Shown here: piece by piece, positions 8,100 through 17,462 of the stretch | Layout of the letters: every line of letters starts with the position of its first letter | How positions within the stretch are numbered: the first letter of the stretch is position 1 | Source of the DNA: Alphaproteobacteria bacterium | GTDB taxonomy: Bacteria; Pseudomonadota; Alphaproteobacteria; Rhizobiales; Aestuariivirgaceae | Length of the DNA stretch: 60,161 nucleotides | Direction: 5' to 3' | Assembly (NCBI GenBank): GCA_024642465.1 | Contig: JAHEBA010000009.1 | Span: forward strand, 1 to 60,161 | Notes under the pieces: model-generated | Seen by the model: only the letters and a program-made list of their open reading frames with translations | What the model was told of the DNA's origin: nothing | The model's database searches: none | Program-made: the position numbers and the translations under genes

Positions 8100-9512
8100 T
8101 TATGCAGATGCCGCGGCAATCCGATCGGCAGGCGATTCATCCTTGTCACCGATGCTGATGTCCAGTGCCCGCAACTTGCGGTGCAGGGCCGAGCGCTCCA
8201 TTCCGACAAAGGAGGCCGTGCGGGAGATGTTTCCGCCGAACCGGCTGAGTTGCGCCCGCAGATAGTCGGACTCGAACTGTTCGCGTGCTTCGCGCAGCGG
8301 CAGCGACATCAGGGTTTCAAGGCCCGTACCACCGCTATCGGCTGCGCCCGTCAGGTCGCCTGGCAGGTGGGCAGCGCGGATCGGCTGATCGGCCTCGCCG
8401 CCTGTCATGATCAGCAGCCGCTCGACCGAGTTCTTCAGCTGCCGCACGTTGCCCGACCAGTCCATGGTCTGGATGGCGGCAAGTGCGTCATCGGCGAACT
8501 GCCGCGGAGGATGGCCGGTTTGCGATGAATAAAGTGCCGCGAAATGCGTAACCAGCTGGGGAATGTCTTCGCGCCGCTCGTGCAGCGAAGGCAGCTTGAT
8601 CGGCACCACGGCGAGCCGGTGGAGCAGATCCTCGCGGAAGACCTCGGCCTTGATCAGGGCATTCAGGTCGCGCGCCGTGGACGACACGATGCGCACGTCA
8701 ACCTTGACCGGCTTTGCGCCTCCTACGCGCACGAAAGTCTGGTCAAGCAGCACGCGCAGGACCTTGCTCTGCGTCTCCACCGGCATGTCCGCCACCTCGT
8801 CGAGATACAGCGTTCCGCCATGGGCCTCCTCGAGCTTGCCTACCCGGACCACCTTGCCGGTCTGGTCCTCGACGCCAAACAGCTCTTCCTCCATGCGCTC
8901 GGGCAGCATGGTGGCGGCCGGCAGAACAACGAATGGAGCTTCTGCTCGCAATGACCATGTATGAAGGCAGCGGGCAGCCAGTTCCTTGCCCGCACCCATG
9001 GGGCCGGACAGCATCACCCTGCCATTGCTTGGCGCGGCCCGTTTCAGCGCCTGCACCAGTTGCTTCATCACATTTGAAGACCCTACCATTTCCGAGCTTT
9101 CGCCGGACAGGTTGCGCAGGATCTGGTTCTCGCGCTTGAGCCGCGACGTCTCCAGCGCCCTGCCCACGACGTGCACCAGCTTGTCCGCCTTGAACGGCTT
9201 CTCGATGTATTCGTAGGCGCCGCGCTTGATTGCGGAAACGGCGGTTTCGATATTGCCGTGTCCGGAGATGATCACGACTGGAAGATCAGCGTGCAACTGC
9301 TTGATCTCTATAAGAAGATCGAGACCATCCAGCTTCGATCCCTGCAGCCAGATATCCAGCACCACCATCGATGGGCGCCGCTCGGCAATGGCCGAAAGCG
9401 CGCTGTCGCTGTCACCGGCCAGCCGGGCCTCATAACCCTCGTCCTCCAGAATGCCGCCGATGAGTTCGCGGATGTCGCGTTCGTCATCAATTATCAGGAT
9501 GTCTGCTGCCAT
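8100..9512 (-). CDS. ntrX: Response regulator NtrX, AAA+ domain lacking GAFTGA
   Basis: 470 residues: receiver domain with phosphoacceptor D53 (VVLDIWL), AAA+ domain with Walker A GPMGAGKE (170-177) and a Walker-B-like GGTLYLDEVADMP, and a C-terminal Fis-type helix-turn-helix (FGGNISRTASFVGMERSALHRKLRAL). The L1 loop that contacts sigma54 is missing: where NtrC in this window has [16 protein letters not shown], NtrX has VEDQTGKVVRVGK. It probably regulates without activating sigma54 promoters, as I recall for other alphaproteobacterial NtrX proteins. Partner of NtrY; its ATG shares one base with the ntrY stop (TAATG). Confidence 0.95.
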   Translation of the reverse strand: MAADILIIDDERDIRELIGGILEDEGYEARLAGDSDSALSAIAERRPSMVVLDIWLQGSKLDGLDLLIEIKQLHADLPVVIISGHGNIETAVSAIKRGAYEYIEKPFKADKLVHVVGRALETSRLKRENQILRNLSGESSEMVGSSNVMKQLVQALKRAAPSNGRVMLSGPMGAGKELAARCLHTWSLRAEAPFVVLPAATMLPERMEEELFGVEDQTGKVVRVGKLEEAHGGTLYLDEVADMPVETQSKVLRVLLDQTFVRVGGAKPVKVDVRIVSSTARDLNALIKAEVFREDLLHRLAVVPIKLPSLHERREDIPQLVTHFAALYSSQTGHPPRQFADDALAAIQTMDWSGNVRQLKNSVERLLIMTGGEADQPIRAAHLPGDLTGAADSGGTGLETLMSLPLREAREQFESDYLRAQLSRFGGNISRTASFVGMERSALHRKLRALDISIGDKDESPADRIAAASA

Positions 9513-11824
9513 TACGAACTGCCTTCCGTGGAGTGTGTGTCTTCACTCTGGTTATCACCCCCGTGATCAACTACCGCGTCGGCATCGCCGCTGCGGGCAG
9601 GAAACTCGAGACTCACGCACGCTCCCCTGCCATCGTGAAACGACGCAGGCGCATCGCTCAGCATCAGGCGACCGCCGTGTTCTTCCATGATCCGCGTGAC
9701 GATGGCCAGGCCAAGGCCGGTGCCCTTCTCGCGTGTGGTTATGTACGGCTCGGTCAGCCGCGACCGGTTCTCCTGCGGCAATCCAATGCCATTGTCGATT
9801 ACCCGGACCGTCACCTTGTCGGACCGTTCGGTATCCACCTCGATGCGGATTGCGCCGGGCTCTTCCGGCTCCTTCTGCAGCCGCGTCTCTATCGATTCGC
9901 GCGCGTTTTTGACCAGGTTGGTCATGGCCTGGTTCACCAGACGGCGGTCAAGCTTGAGCATGACCGGTTCATCAGGAAACTGCGTTTCGAACTGCAGTGT
10001 TTCGTCACTTGCCTTTTGCAGCACCAGCGCCTCGCGCACCAGTGCCGTCAGATCGTTCAGCTCAAGCTGGGCACTGGGCATGCGGGCGAACGAGGAGAAT
10101 TCATCGACCATGCGGCCAATGTCGCCGACCTGGCGCACAATGGTGTCAGTGCACTGGTCGAATACCGTCCTGTCCCCGGTGATCTGGTCACCGTACTTGC
10201 GGCGCAGCCGTTCAGCCGAGAGCTGGATCGGGGTGAGCGGATTCTTGATCTCGTGCGCAATACGCCGCGCGATATCTGCCCAGGCGGAGTTGCGCTGCGC
10301 CGACACCAGCTCCGTGGTGTCGTCGAACGTCAGTACGTAACCGTCGACGCCGGCATCGCTTTGCTCGGTCGTCACCGACACCATGAAGCTTCGCTCCTGG
10401 TCGCCGACCCGTCGCGTCACGCTGCCTTCGGCGAAGCCGTCGTTACGGATCCGTGCCTTGCTGAAGATCGGGAGCGCCTCGCCGAACACATCGGCGACCT
10501 GCTTGCCGACAAGCGGGTCGCTGCCCAGTTCGAGCAGTTCGAGTGCAGACCGGTTTGACAGCGTAATCACGCCGTCGGGATCGAGACCGATCACACCCGC
10601 GCTCACGCCACGCAGCACCGCCTCCATGAAGCGGCGGCGTTCATCTAGGGTGTCGTTTGCGGCAACCAGTTCCTGGCGCTGGCTCTTCAGCCTCTCGGTC
10701 ATCTGGTTGAAGGTTTGCCCGAGCGTGGCCAGGTCGCCGGTCGCCTGCCGCGTCGAGACCTTGGTGTCGAACTCGCCCGAGCTCACCCGCCGCGCCGCCG
10801 TCACCAGGCTGACGATCGGCTCGACCAGGCGATTCGAGAACATCAGGCCGAGCAGAATGGCCGACATCAGGAAGATCATGGCGAGGCCGGCAAACAGTGC
10901 CGCGAAATTCAGGGTAAGCGCTTCACGCTGAGCGATCAGTTCGGCAAACTGTTGCCGCTGCGACCTGGTCTTTTCCAGCTGGCTGATAACTTCCGGGTTC
11001 ACCAGCCGGTAGAGATAGAGGTAGTTGCCTTCAAGCTTGTCCAGCCGCATCAGTGCGCGGATTACATTGCCGCCGCGCTCCGGCCGCCGCAGCACCATCT
11101 CGCCGGTCGTGGCCTGGGCAATATCATCGGCAGACGGGGGCCGGAACTTCACCATCTTATTGGCGGTGGCCGAGATGATGACTTCCTTCGTGGACGGGTT
11201 CATCACGAACAGGCCGGCAAGGCCACGCACCGCACCGTAAGTCGCGATGCGACGTATCAGGGCATCGCGATTGGTGTTGAATTCATCTGCGCGCTGGTTG
11301 AGCTCATTGGCGATGAATGCAGTGTCGGAGCGGGCAACCTCCATGTTTTCCTTGATGTAGGCTTCCGCAACCCCTTCAGCCGACAGGACAATCGCCTCGG
11401 TCTTGCCGGAAAGCCACGTGTCTAGCCCGCGGCTGAGGGTGACCGTTGCAAACACCGCGACCACGATCGCCGGAAGCACGGCAAACAGCGACAGTAACGT
11501 CACGATGCGGATGTGCAGCCCCGAGCCGGCAACACCCTTCATCCGCGCGCGGGCCAGGCGCGTCACCTGCCAGCCGATCAGACCAGCCATCACCACCAGA
11601 AGTGCGAGATTTGCAATCAGCAGCGAGCGCCCGGTCTCGGCCTCCGGCTCGACCGGCATCAGCCCGGTGAGATAAAGATACGTGCCAAGGCCCAGCGCAA
11701 GCGCTACCGACGCGAGCCCGAGGCCCGCCCAGTTGACCCACTTGTTGTCAAGAACCGTGTCGCGGGCGGTTGCCGCCCGGTCAGCGATTGCCGACGTGTC
11801 GGGAATGTCCGTGACCGCTGTCAT
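9512..11824 (-). CDS. ntrY: Nitrogen regulation sensor histidine kinase NtrY
   Basis: 770-residue membrane kinase of the NtrY/NtrX pair, linked to nitrogen and redox control. Membrane segments lie at about 35-55, 66-88, 105-131 and 305-330, with an extracytoplasmic region between the third and fourth. Then come a HAMP domain (330-385), a PAS domain (about 395-505), the dimerisation helix with H524 ([20 protein letters not shown]) and a HATPase domain (NLVKNARESIE; VIDNGIGLPQ; TTREKGTGLGLAIV). A 157-base gap separates it from ntrC, so ntrYX probably has its own promoter as well as read-through from ntrBC. Confidence 0.95.
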   Translation of the reverse strand: MTAVTDIPDTSAIADRAATARDTVLDNKWVNWAGLGLASVALALGLGTYLYLTGLMPVEPEAETGRSLLIANLALLVVMAGLIGWQVTRLARARMKGVAGSGLHIRIVTLLSLFAVLPAIVVAVFATVTLSRGLDTWLSGKTEAIVLSAEGVAEAYIKENMEVARSDTAFIANELNQRADEFNTNRDALIRRIATYGAVRGLAGLFVMNPSTKEVIISATANKMVKFRPPSADDIAQATTGEMVLRRPERGGNVIRALMRLDKLEGNYLYLYRLVNPEVISQLEKTRSQRQQFAELIAQREALTLNFAALFAGLAMIFLMSAILLGLMFSNRLVEPIVSLVTAARRVSSGEFDTKVSTRQATGDLATLGQTFNQMTERLKSQRQELVAANDTLDERRRFMEAVLRGVSAGVIGLDPDGVITLSNRSALELLELGSDPLVGKQVADVFGEALPIFSKARIRNDGFAEGSVTRRVGDQERSFMVSVTTEQSDAGVDGYVLTFDDTTELVSAQRNSAWADIARRIAHEIKNPLTPIQLSAERLRRKYGDQITGDRTVFDQCTDTIVRQVGDIGRMVDEFSSFARMPSAQLELNDLTALVREALVLQKASDETLQFETQFPDEPVMLKLDRRLVNQAMTNLVKNARESIETRLQKEPEEPGAIRIEVDTERSDKVTVRVIDNGIGLPQENRSRLTEPYITTREKGTGLGLAIVTRIMEEHGGRLMLSDAPASFHDGRGACVSLEFPARSGDADAVVDHGGDNQSEDTHSTEGSS

Positions 11825-11875
11825 GAAGACCCAAGCGCTTCTTGCCAGTGAAGTTGTTCATTTCCCCGGAACACT

Positions 11876-11893
11876 TGTTGCACAATCGCAACA
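11876..11893. promoter_or_regulatory. TGTTGC-N6-GCAACA inverted repeat upstream of ntrY
   Basis: Perfect six-base arms spaced by six bases, 52-69 bases upstream of the ntrY ATG in the ntrC-ntrY gap (11825-11981). The downstream part of the gap also contains the AT-rich run GTGGCATATATGTG. The repeat does not match the NtrC-site consensus I know. The same arms with a three-base spacer occur at 23881-23895. The regulator is unknown. Confidence 0.35.
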
Positions 11894-11981
11894 GTATTGT
11901 GGCATATATGTGACACCAGGCAAACCGGAGGCCAGGGTTTTCCACGGGCGTGCCCTTGCGATGCCAGTCTTGCCGTCTGGA

Positions 11982-13442
11982 CTACTTTCGCGATCCGGGC
12001 GTCCTGACCACGCTCAAGCCCAGCTCCTTGATCCGGGTTCTCAAGGTATTGCGGTTTATGCCCAGCAGGCTGGCAGCCCTGATCTGGTTGCCGCTGGTCG
12101 CCGCCAGGCTGGCATTTATGAGCGGCGCCTCCACCTGCTTGATGATGCGGTGATAAAGGCCTTCCGGGGGCAAGTCCGGCTGGAACCCGCCGAAGTACTT
12201 GGCCAGGTGATTCTCCACGAATTCAGACAGCGTCGCCGCCGAACTCACGCGGGCATCGGGTACCGGTGCGTTCTGGGCGGCAAATTCCTGTTCGACGGCC
12301 TGCGCGGTAATCTCGTCGCCGACGTGCATGGCACAGAGCCGGTTGATGAAGTTCTCGAGCTCGCGCACGTTGCCGGGCCAGCGGGCCTTGCGCAGCGCAT
12401 CCAGCGCGCCTGCAGTGAATGATTTTCCCGGCAGGCCCTGGCGTTCGCATTCCTTCAGGAAGTGATTGACGAGATCGGGAATGTCATCCGCACGCTCGCG
12501 CAACGGAGGCAGCCGGATCGGCACCACGTTCAGGCGGAAGAAAAGATCCTCGCGGAACAGCCCCTGGCCGATCAGTTGCTGCAGGTCGCGGTGGGTGGCG
12601 GCGATGATGCGCACGTCGGTCTTGATCGGGCGCACCCCGCCAACCGAGGTGTATTCGCCTTCCTGCAGCACGCGCAGCAGCCGGGTTTGCGCTTCCATCG
12701 GCATGTCGCCTATCTCGTCGAGAAACAGCGTTCCACCGTGGGCCTGTTCGAAGCGGCCGCAATAGCGGGACACGGCGCCGGTAAAGGCTCCCTTCTCGTG
12801 GCCGAACAGCTCCGATTCAATCAACTCGCGCGGAATGGCGGCCATGTTCATGGCCACGAACGGCGCTCCCTTGCGCCGCGAGAAGTTGTGCAGAGCGCGC
12901 GCGACCAGCTCCTTGCCGGTGCCTGACTCGCCCTGGATCATCACCGTCAGGTCAGTCTGCGTCATGCGCGCAACGATCCGGTAGATGTCCTGCATCACCT
13001 GCGAACGGCCGACGATGGGCAGGCTTTCGGTTTCGTCCGGCTGCTGCCGCGGGGCGGCTTGCTGGTCACTCTTGCGCGAATCCTCGAGCGCCTGGCCGAT
13101 GGTAGAGACCAGCGCCGACAGGTCGAACGGCTTGGGCAGATAGTCGTAGGCGCCGCGCTCGCTGGCCGTGATTGCCGTCATGATGGTATTGCGCGCGCTC
13201 ATGACGATGACCGGAAGACGTGGCCGCTTGGCCTTGATCCGCGGCAGGATGTCGAAGCCGCTCTCGTCAGGCAGCACCACATCGGTGAGCACGACGTCGC
13301 CCTCGCCCTCGCTTACCCAGCGCCAAAGGGATGCAGCGTTGCTTGCCGCGCGTACCGCATACCCCGCTCGCGTCAGCGCCTGTGTCACAACCGTGCGGAT
13401 GGCGGCATCGTCATCAGCAACCAGAACCGTTCCTGTGGTCAT
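11982..13442 (-). CDS. ntrC: Nitrogen regulation response regulator NtrC
   Basis: 486-residue sigma54 activator controlling nitrogen assimilation genes. It has a receiver domain with D54 ([13 protein letters not shown]), an AAA+ domain with Walker A GESGTGKE, the full GAFTGA motif in [25 protein letters not shown], Walker [12 protein letters not shown], arginine-finger region [14 protein letters not shown], and a C-terminal Fis helix-turn-helix ([25 protein letters not shown]). It follows ntrB with a one-base stop/start overlap (TGATG), so translation is coupled. Confidence 0.96.
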   Translation of the reverse strand: MTTGTVLVADDDAAIRTVVTQALTRAGYAVRAASNAASLWRWVSEGEGDVVLTDVVLPDESGFDILPRIKAKRPRLPVIVMSARNTIMTAITASERGAYDYLPKPFDLSALVSTIGQALEDSRKSDQQAAPRQQPDETESLPIVGRSQVMQDIYRIVARMTQTDLTVMIQGESGTGKELVARALHNFSRRKGAPFVAMNMAAIPRELIESELFGHEKGAFTGAVSRYCGRFEQAHGGTLFLDEIGDMPMEAQTRLLRVLQEGEYTSVGGVRPIKTDVRIIAATHRDLQQLIGQGLFREDLFFRLNVVPIRLPPLRERADDIPDLVNHFLKECERQGLPGKSFTAGALDALRKARWPGNVRELENFINRLCAMHVGDEITAQAVEQEFAAQNAPVPDARVSSAATLSEFVENHLAKYFGGFQPDLPPEGLYHRIIKQVEAPLINASLAATSGNQIRAASLLGINRNTLRTRIKELGLSVVRTPGSRK

Positions 13443-14569
13443 CAGTCGTCAAACTCCGTCTGGCTTGAGGTTGAAAGCGGCAGCAACACCCGGAACAAGG
13501 TTCCGTCACTCACATTTGCAGCGTCGACAACGCCGCCGTGATCGCGCACCAGCTTGGCGACCAGCGCCAGCCCGAGGCCGCGGCCACTTTCCTTAGACGT
13601 CACGAACGGGTCGAACAGGCTGCTGACAAGGTCATCCGGAATACCGGGGCCATTGTCGCGAACGCAGATCTCGAGCGGCAACGATACCGACTTGTCGCTG
13701 CCTTGGACCTGCATGCGAATGCCCGGACGATAGGCGGTCGACAGCGCGATCTTTCCCTTGACGTCGCGGCGTTCGATGGCTTCGGCAGCGTTCTTCACCA
13801 GGTTGAGGAAAACCTGCACCAGCTGGTCGCGATTGCCTTCAACGTACGGCAGCGACGGGTCGTACTGCTCGATGAACTCGATGCTGGAGCCGAACCCCGA
13901 GGCGGCCAGCTTGCGCACATGCTCCAACACCGTGTGCACGTTGATCGGCTCCATCACGGGCCGGCGTTCGTCGGAAAACACTTCCATTTGGTCAACGAGC
14001 GATCTTATCCGGTCCGTCTCGCTGCAGATCAGCCGTGTCAGCTCGCGGTCTTCCAGAGAGGCATTGGTCTCGAGCAGCTGTGCCGCGCCACGAATGCCTG
14101 AAAGCGGATTCTTGATCTCGTGCGCAAGCATGGCGGCCATGCCCGACACCGAGCGGGCGGCTTGAAGATTGTTGAACTGCCGGTCGAAGGCTTGCGCCAC
14201 GGAGCGTTCAAGAATGACCACCACGATGCTTCCCGGCTGCTCAGGCACGACGCCGGCCAGGATATCCACCGTACGCTCACCGCCGGTACGCGGCGTGCCG
14301 ATCTTGATGCCGTATTCGGCCAGCGTGGTGCCGGTGTTGCGCAACCTCTCAAGGGCGGAGAACAGCGGGCTGGAGAACGGCGCCAGGTCGTCGAGCGACA
14401 TCCGGCCAAGCGCAGTCCGGCTGGTGGAGAAGAACTCCTCGGCAGCAGCGTTGGCCTCGATCACGTTGCCGTCGTGACCGATGGCAACGACGGGACTTGG
14501 CAGGGACTGCAACATAAGCCCTGCCGAAAGCGGAATGGCGCCTGCGTCCTGGTGAATGATTTCGGTCAT
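13442..14569 (-). CDS. ntrB: Nitrogen regulation sensor kinase NtrB
   Basis: Soluble 375-residue kinase/phosphatase acting on NtrC and controlled by PII in characterised systems. It has an N-terminal PAS domain (about 15-125), the dimerisation helix with H150 ([24 protein letters not shown]), the N box [14 protein letters not shown], and the G boxes [12 protein letters not shown] and [18 protein letters not shown]. No membrane segment is present, as expected. The start overlaps the dusB stop by four bases, linking ntrBC to dusB as in many alphaproteobacteria. Confidence 0.95.
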   Translation of the reverse strand: MTEIIHQDAGAIPLSAGLMLQSLPSPVVAIGHDGNVIEANAAAEEFFSTSRTALGRMSLDDLAPFSSPLFSALERLRNTGTTLAEYGIKIGTPRTGGERTVDILAGVVPEQPGSIVVVILERSVAQAFDRQFNNLQAARSVSGMAAMLAHEIKNPLSGIRGAAQLLETNASLEDRELTRLICSETDRIRSLVDQMEVFSDERRPVMEPINVHTVLEHVRKLAASGFGSSIEFIEQYDPSLPYVEGNRDQLVQVFLNLVKNAAEAIERRDVKGKIALSTAYRPGIRMQVQGSDKSVSLPLEICVRDNGPGIPDDLVSSLFDPFVTSKESGRGLGLALVAKLVRDHGGVVDAANVSDGTLFRVLLPLSTSSQTEFDD

Positions 14570-15591
14570 GCTACCGCCCTGCCCCCTCCGCCGGCACCCG
14601 CCAGCGAGGCGGAAAGTTCATCCAGCCCGGCCAGAACCGCGCCAGAATGCGGATTGCGCAAAAGCGCATTACGCCAGTGGCTGGCGCCCGGCTGATCGAT
14701 CAGGTCAGCCTCGCACCAGCGCTCGATGGCCCAGCCGATATGCTTGCGGCCGATCTTGAGCCCGTGTTCCTCGCCATAATGATCTAGCACGGCGCTGTAG
14801 TGATCGCGCACGATTCGCGTCTGTTCGGCGATGTCCGGTTCTGCCCGGCCAGTTCCCGGGTCCAGCATGTCCGCCAGCACGCCCGGCCACCACGGCCTGC
14901 CATAGGCTCCTCTCCCGATCATCACGCCGTCGGCGTCGGATGCCTCGAGCATTGCCTTTACGTCGTCCAGCGTCTTTCCGTCGCCATTGGCGATGAGCGG
15001 GATGGAAACCGCCTCACGCACCGCGCGGATAGCCGCCCAGTCCGCCCTGCCCTTGTAGAACTGGTTGCGGGTGCGGCCATGCACGGTGACCATGGCCACG
15101 CCCAGATCTTCGGCGCGCCTGGCAAGCTCCGGTGCATTGAGGCAGTCATGATCCCAGCCGAGCCGCATCTTGAGGGTTACCGGCACGGCACTTTCCTTCA
15201 CCGTCGCCTCGATCAGCGTCGCGGCGTGGTCAAGATCGCGCATGAGCGCCGAGCCCGACAGCTTGCCCGCCACCTCGCGGGCCGGACAACCCATGTTGAT
15301 GTCGATGATCTCGGCGCCGATTTCCTGCGCCAGTTCCGCACCGCGCGCCATCCACTCAGGCTCGCGGCCCGCCAGCTGCAGCACGAACGGCTTGACCTTG
15401 CCTGCGCCTGTCGCGCGGCGGACCATGTCCGGCCTCGCGTTCACCAGTGCATCGCTGGCCACCATCTCGGACACCACAAGCCCGGCGCCATGCGCATGGG
15501 CACAGACGCGAAACGGCTCGTCCGTCACTCCCGACATGGGAGCAAGAAAGACCCGGTTGCGGGTCTCGTGCGATCCGATCTGAATGCCCAT
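14566..15591 (-). CDS. dusB: tRNA-dihydrouridine synthase DusB
   Basis: FMN-dependent TIM-barrel enzyme reducing uridine to dihydrouridine in tRNA (341 residues). Motifs include the N-terminal [16 protein letters not shown], the catalytic-cysteine region [46 protein letters not shown] (DusB signature) and [11 protein letters not shown]...[13 protein letters not shown]. It heads the ntrBC-ntrYX run and is divergent from ispDF. The 166-base gap to ispDF (15592-15757) presumably carries both promoters, but no clear site could be picked out. Confidence 0.94.
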   Translation of the reverse strand: MGIQIGSHETRNRVFLAPMSGVTDEPFRVCAHAHGAGLVVSEMVASDALVNARPDMVRRATGAGKVKPFVLQLAGREPEWMARGAELAQEIGAEIIDINMGCPAREVAGKLSGSALMRDLDHAATLIEATVKESAVPVTLKMRLGWDHDCLNAPELARRAEDLGVAMVTVHGRTRNQFYKGRADWAAIRAVREAVSIPLIANGDGKTLDDVKAMLEASDADGVMIGRGAYGRPWWPGVLADMLDPGTGRAEPDIAEQTRIVRDHYSAVLDHYGEEHGLKIGRKHIGWAIERWCEADLIDQPGASHWRNALLRNPHSGAVLAGLDELSASLAGAGGGGRAVA

Positions 15592-15757
15592 TAATTAGTC
15601 ACATTGCCGTTTCGAATAAATTTCAGGCACTCTATCAGGAAAATGCTGCATGGCAACATGAACTTTGCGAAAGCGTTCAGGTGCTTGCCCAAACGGTGCT
15701 GCGGCTGATAGAGCAGGCCTCGACACGTCACCAACAACCGCAGCCGGTCATCATTCC

Positions 15758-16933
15758 ATGTCTACCGCCGTCATCATCGTCGCCGCAGGCGCAGGGCTTC
15801 GCGTGGGCGGCGACATTCCCAAGCAATACCAGAACATTGGCGGCGAACCGGTGCTGCGGCACACGCTGCGGGCGTTCCTTGCACATGATGATGTCAATCA
15901 TGTGCAAGTCGTGATCGGCGAAGGGCATCGCCCGCGGTATGATCTGGCCGTATCCGGGATTGCAGGCCTGCCCGAGCCGGTTCAGGGCGGCGCGACCCGG
16001 CAGGAATCGGTATTCAACGGCATCAAGGCCGTAGCGCCTGCCAACCCGGACAAGGTGCTCATCCACGATGCAGCGCGACCCTTCATCGACGCTGCCACCA
16101 TTTCGGCCGTCCTGGCGAAGCTCGACGACGTTCCGGGCTGCATTCCAGCCACCGCCGTGGCAGACACGCTCAAGCGCGTTGAAACAGGCGTCATCACCGG
16201 TACGGTCGATCGCGCCGGGCTGTGGGGCGCGCAGACGCCGCAGGGCTTCCGCATGGCGGACATCGTCAAGGCCCATGAAGCCGCCGCAGCCTCGGGCCGC
16301 ACCGATTTCACCGACGACGCCTCCATCGCCGAGTGGGCCGGGCTTGCCGTCGCCATCGTTCCCGGCAAACCTGAGAACAAGAAGATCACCACAGCCGAAG
16401 ATCTGCGCGAGGCAGACCAGCGGCTGAAGACAGGAAACATGCACATGCTCACTGATATCCGCGTCGGCCACGGCTACGACGTCCATGCCTTCGAGGAGGG
16501 CGATCACGTCATCCTGTGTGGCGTGAAGATTCCGCACACCAAGAAGCTGAAGGGCCATTCCGATGCGGACGTCGGGCTGCACACCATCACCGACGCTATC
16601 TATGGCGCGCTCAGCGAAGGCGACATCGGCAAGCACTTCCCGCCGACCGACCCGCAGTGGAAGGGAGCGGAATCGTGGATATTCCTCGACCACGCAGCGA
16701 AGATGGTGCGTGACCGCGGCGGCCAGATCGCGCATGTGGACCTGACGCTGATCTGCCAGGCGCCGAAGATGCGCCCGCATGTCGATACGATGCGCGAAAG
16801 CGTTGCCAAAATCATCGGCATCGATGTTGGCCGCGTCTCGGTGAAGGCCACGACGACCGAGTGGCTCGGCTTCACCGGCCGCGAGGAAGGTATTGCCGCC
16901 GCCGCCACCGCCTCCATCCGCCTGCCGGAGTAA
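15758..16933 (+). CDS. ispDF: Bifunctional IspD/IspF enzyme of the MEP pathway
   Basis: Fusion of 2-C-methyl-D-erythritol 4-phosphate cytidylyltransferase and 2,4-cyclodiphosphate synthase, catalysing two steps of isoprenoid precursor synthesis. The IspD part (about 1-225) has VIIVAAGAGLRVGGDIPKQY, GGATRQESVFNGI and HDAARPF. The IspF part (about 233-391) has VGHGYDVHAF, the metal motif GHSDADVGLHTITDAIYGA, DIGKHFPP and KATTTEWLGFTGREEGIAA. The fused form is common in alphaproteobacteria. Start 15758 gives the canonical MSTAVIIVAAG; a longer open frame upstream adds 31 residues that do not fit the family. Confidence 0.96.
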   Translation: MSTAVIIVAAGAGLRVGGDIPKQYQNIGGEPVLRHTLRAFLAHDDVNHVQVVIGEGHRPRYDLAVSGIAGLPEPVQGGATRQESVFNGIKAVAPANPDKVLIHDAARPFIDAATISAVLAKLDDVPGCIPATAVADTLKRVETGVITGTVDRAGLWGAQTPQGFRMADIVKAHEAAAASGRTDFTDDASIAEWAGLAVAIVPGKPENKKITTAEDLREADQRLKTGNMHMLTDIRVGHGYDVHAFEEGDHVILCGVKIPHTKKLKGHSDADVGLHTITDAIYGALSEGDIGKHFPPTDPQWKGAESWIFLDHAAKMVRDRGGQIAHVDLTLICQAPKMRPHVDTMRESVAKIIGIDVGRVSVKATTTEWLGFTGREEGIAAAATASIRLPE

Positions 16934-16945
16934 GGCTTGAAACCC

Positions 16946-17458
16946 ATGTTCGACCGCCAGCTCATCATCGAGGCCAAGGACACGCTGGACATGCTGCGTG
17001 ACGGCCGGCTGATGCTGGCGACGGCGGAAAGCTGTACCGGCGGGCTGGTGGCCGGCCTACTCACCAGCATTGCAGGCTCTTCAGCCGTGGTGGAGCGCGG
17101 CTTCGTCACCTATTCCAACGAGGCGAAGGCCGAAATGCTGGGCGTGCCCATGGCGCTGATCGAGCAGCACGGCGCAGTGTCGGAACAGGTGGCGCGCGAA
17201 ATGGCCGAGGGGGCGCTGCGCCATTCCCGCGCACAGATTGCCGTGTCGGTGACGGGCGTTGCCGGACCCGGCGGCGGCTCGAAGGAAAAGCCAGTGGGGC
17301 TGGTGCATTTCGCCTGCGCGCGCAAGGACATGGTCACGCATCATGTGCGCATGGAATATGGCGACCTGGGCCGCGACGAAATCCGTCTGGCCGCTGTCGA
17401 CACGGCGCTGGCGATGATCCGCTCGCAGGTCTCAACCGGCGGCGGGATGTATACGTGA
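16946..17458 (+). CDS. pncC: CinA-family nicotinamide-nucleotide amidohydrolase PncC
   Basis: Stand-alone CinA C-terminal domain of about 170 residues that deamidates NMN in pyridine nucleotide recycling. The signatures are LATAESCTGGLVAGLLTSIAGSS, with the catalytic serine region, RGFVTYSNEAKAEMLGV, and SVTGVAGPGGGSKEKPVGLV. An in-frame TTG at 16937 would add three residues; ATG at 16946 is preferred. The gene follows the ispDF stop by 12 bases and is probably in the same operon. It ends four bases from the convergent epoxide hydrolase gene. Confidence 0.92.
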   Translation: MFDRQLIIEAKDTLDMLRDGRLMLATAESCTGGLVAGLLTSIAGSSAVVERGFVTYSNEAKAEMLGVPMALIEQHGAVSEQVAREMAEGALRHSRAQIAVSVTGVAGPGGGSKEKPVGLVHFACARKDMVTHHVRMEYGDLGRDEIRLAAVDTALAMIRSQVSTGGGMYT

Positions 17459-17462
17459 AAGC

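Noticed and set aside
15640..15680. Possible sigma54 promoter TGGCA...TTTGC ahead of ispDF
   Set aside because: The GG and GC elements are 15 bases apart start to start instead of 12, so it does not fit the -24/-12 spacing.
15665..15757. N-terminal extension of ispDF
   Set aside because: The 31 extra residues have no homology to IspD and the canonical start MSTAVIIVAAG is at 15758.
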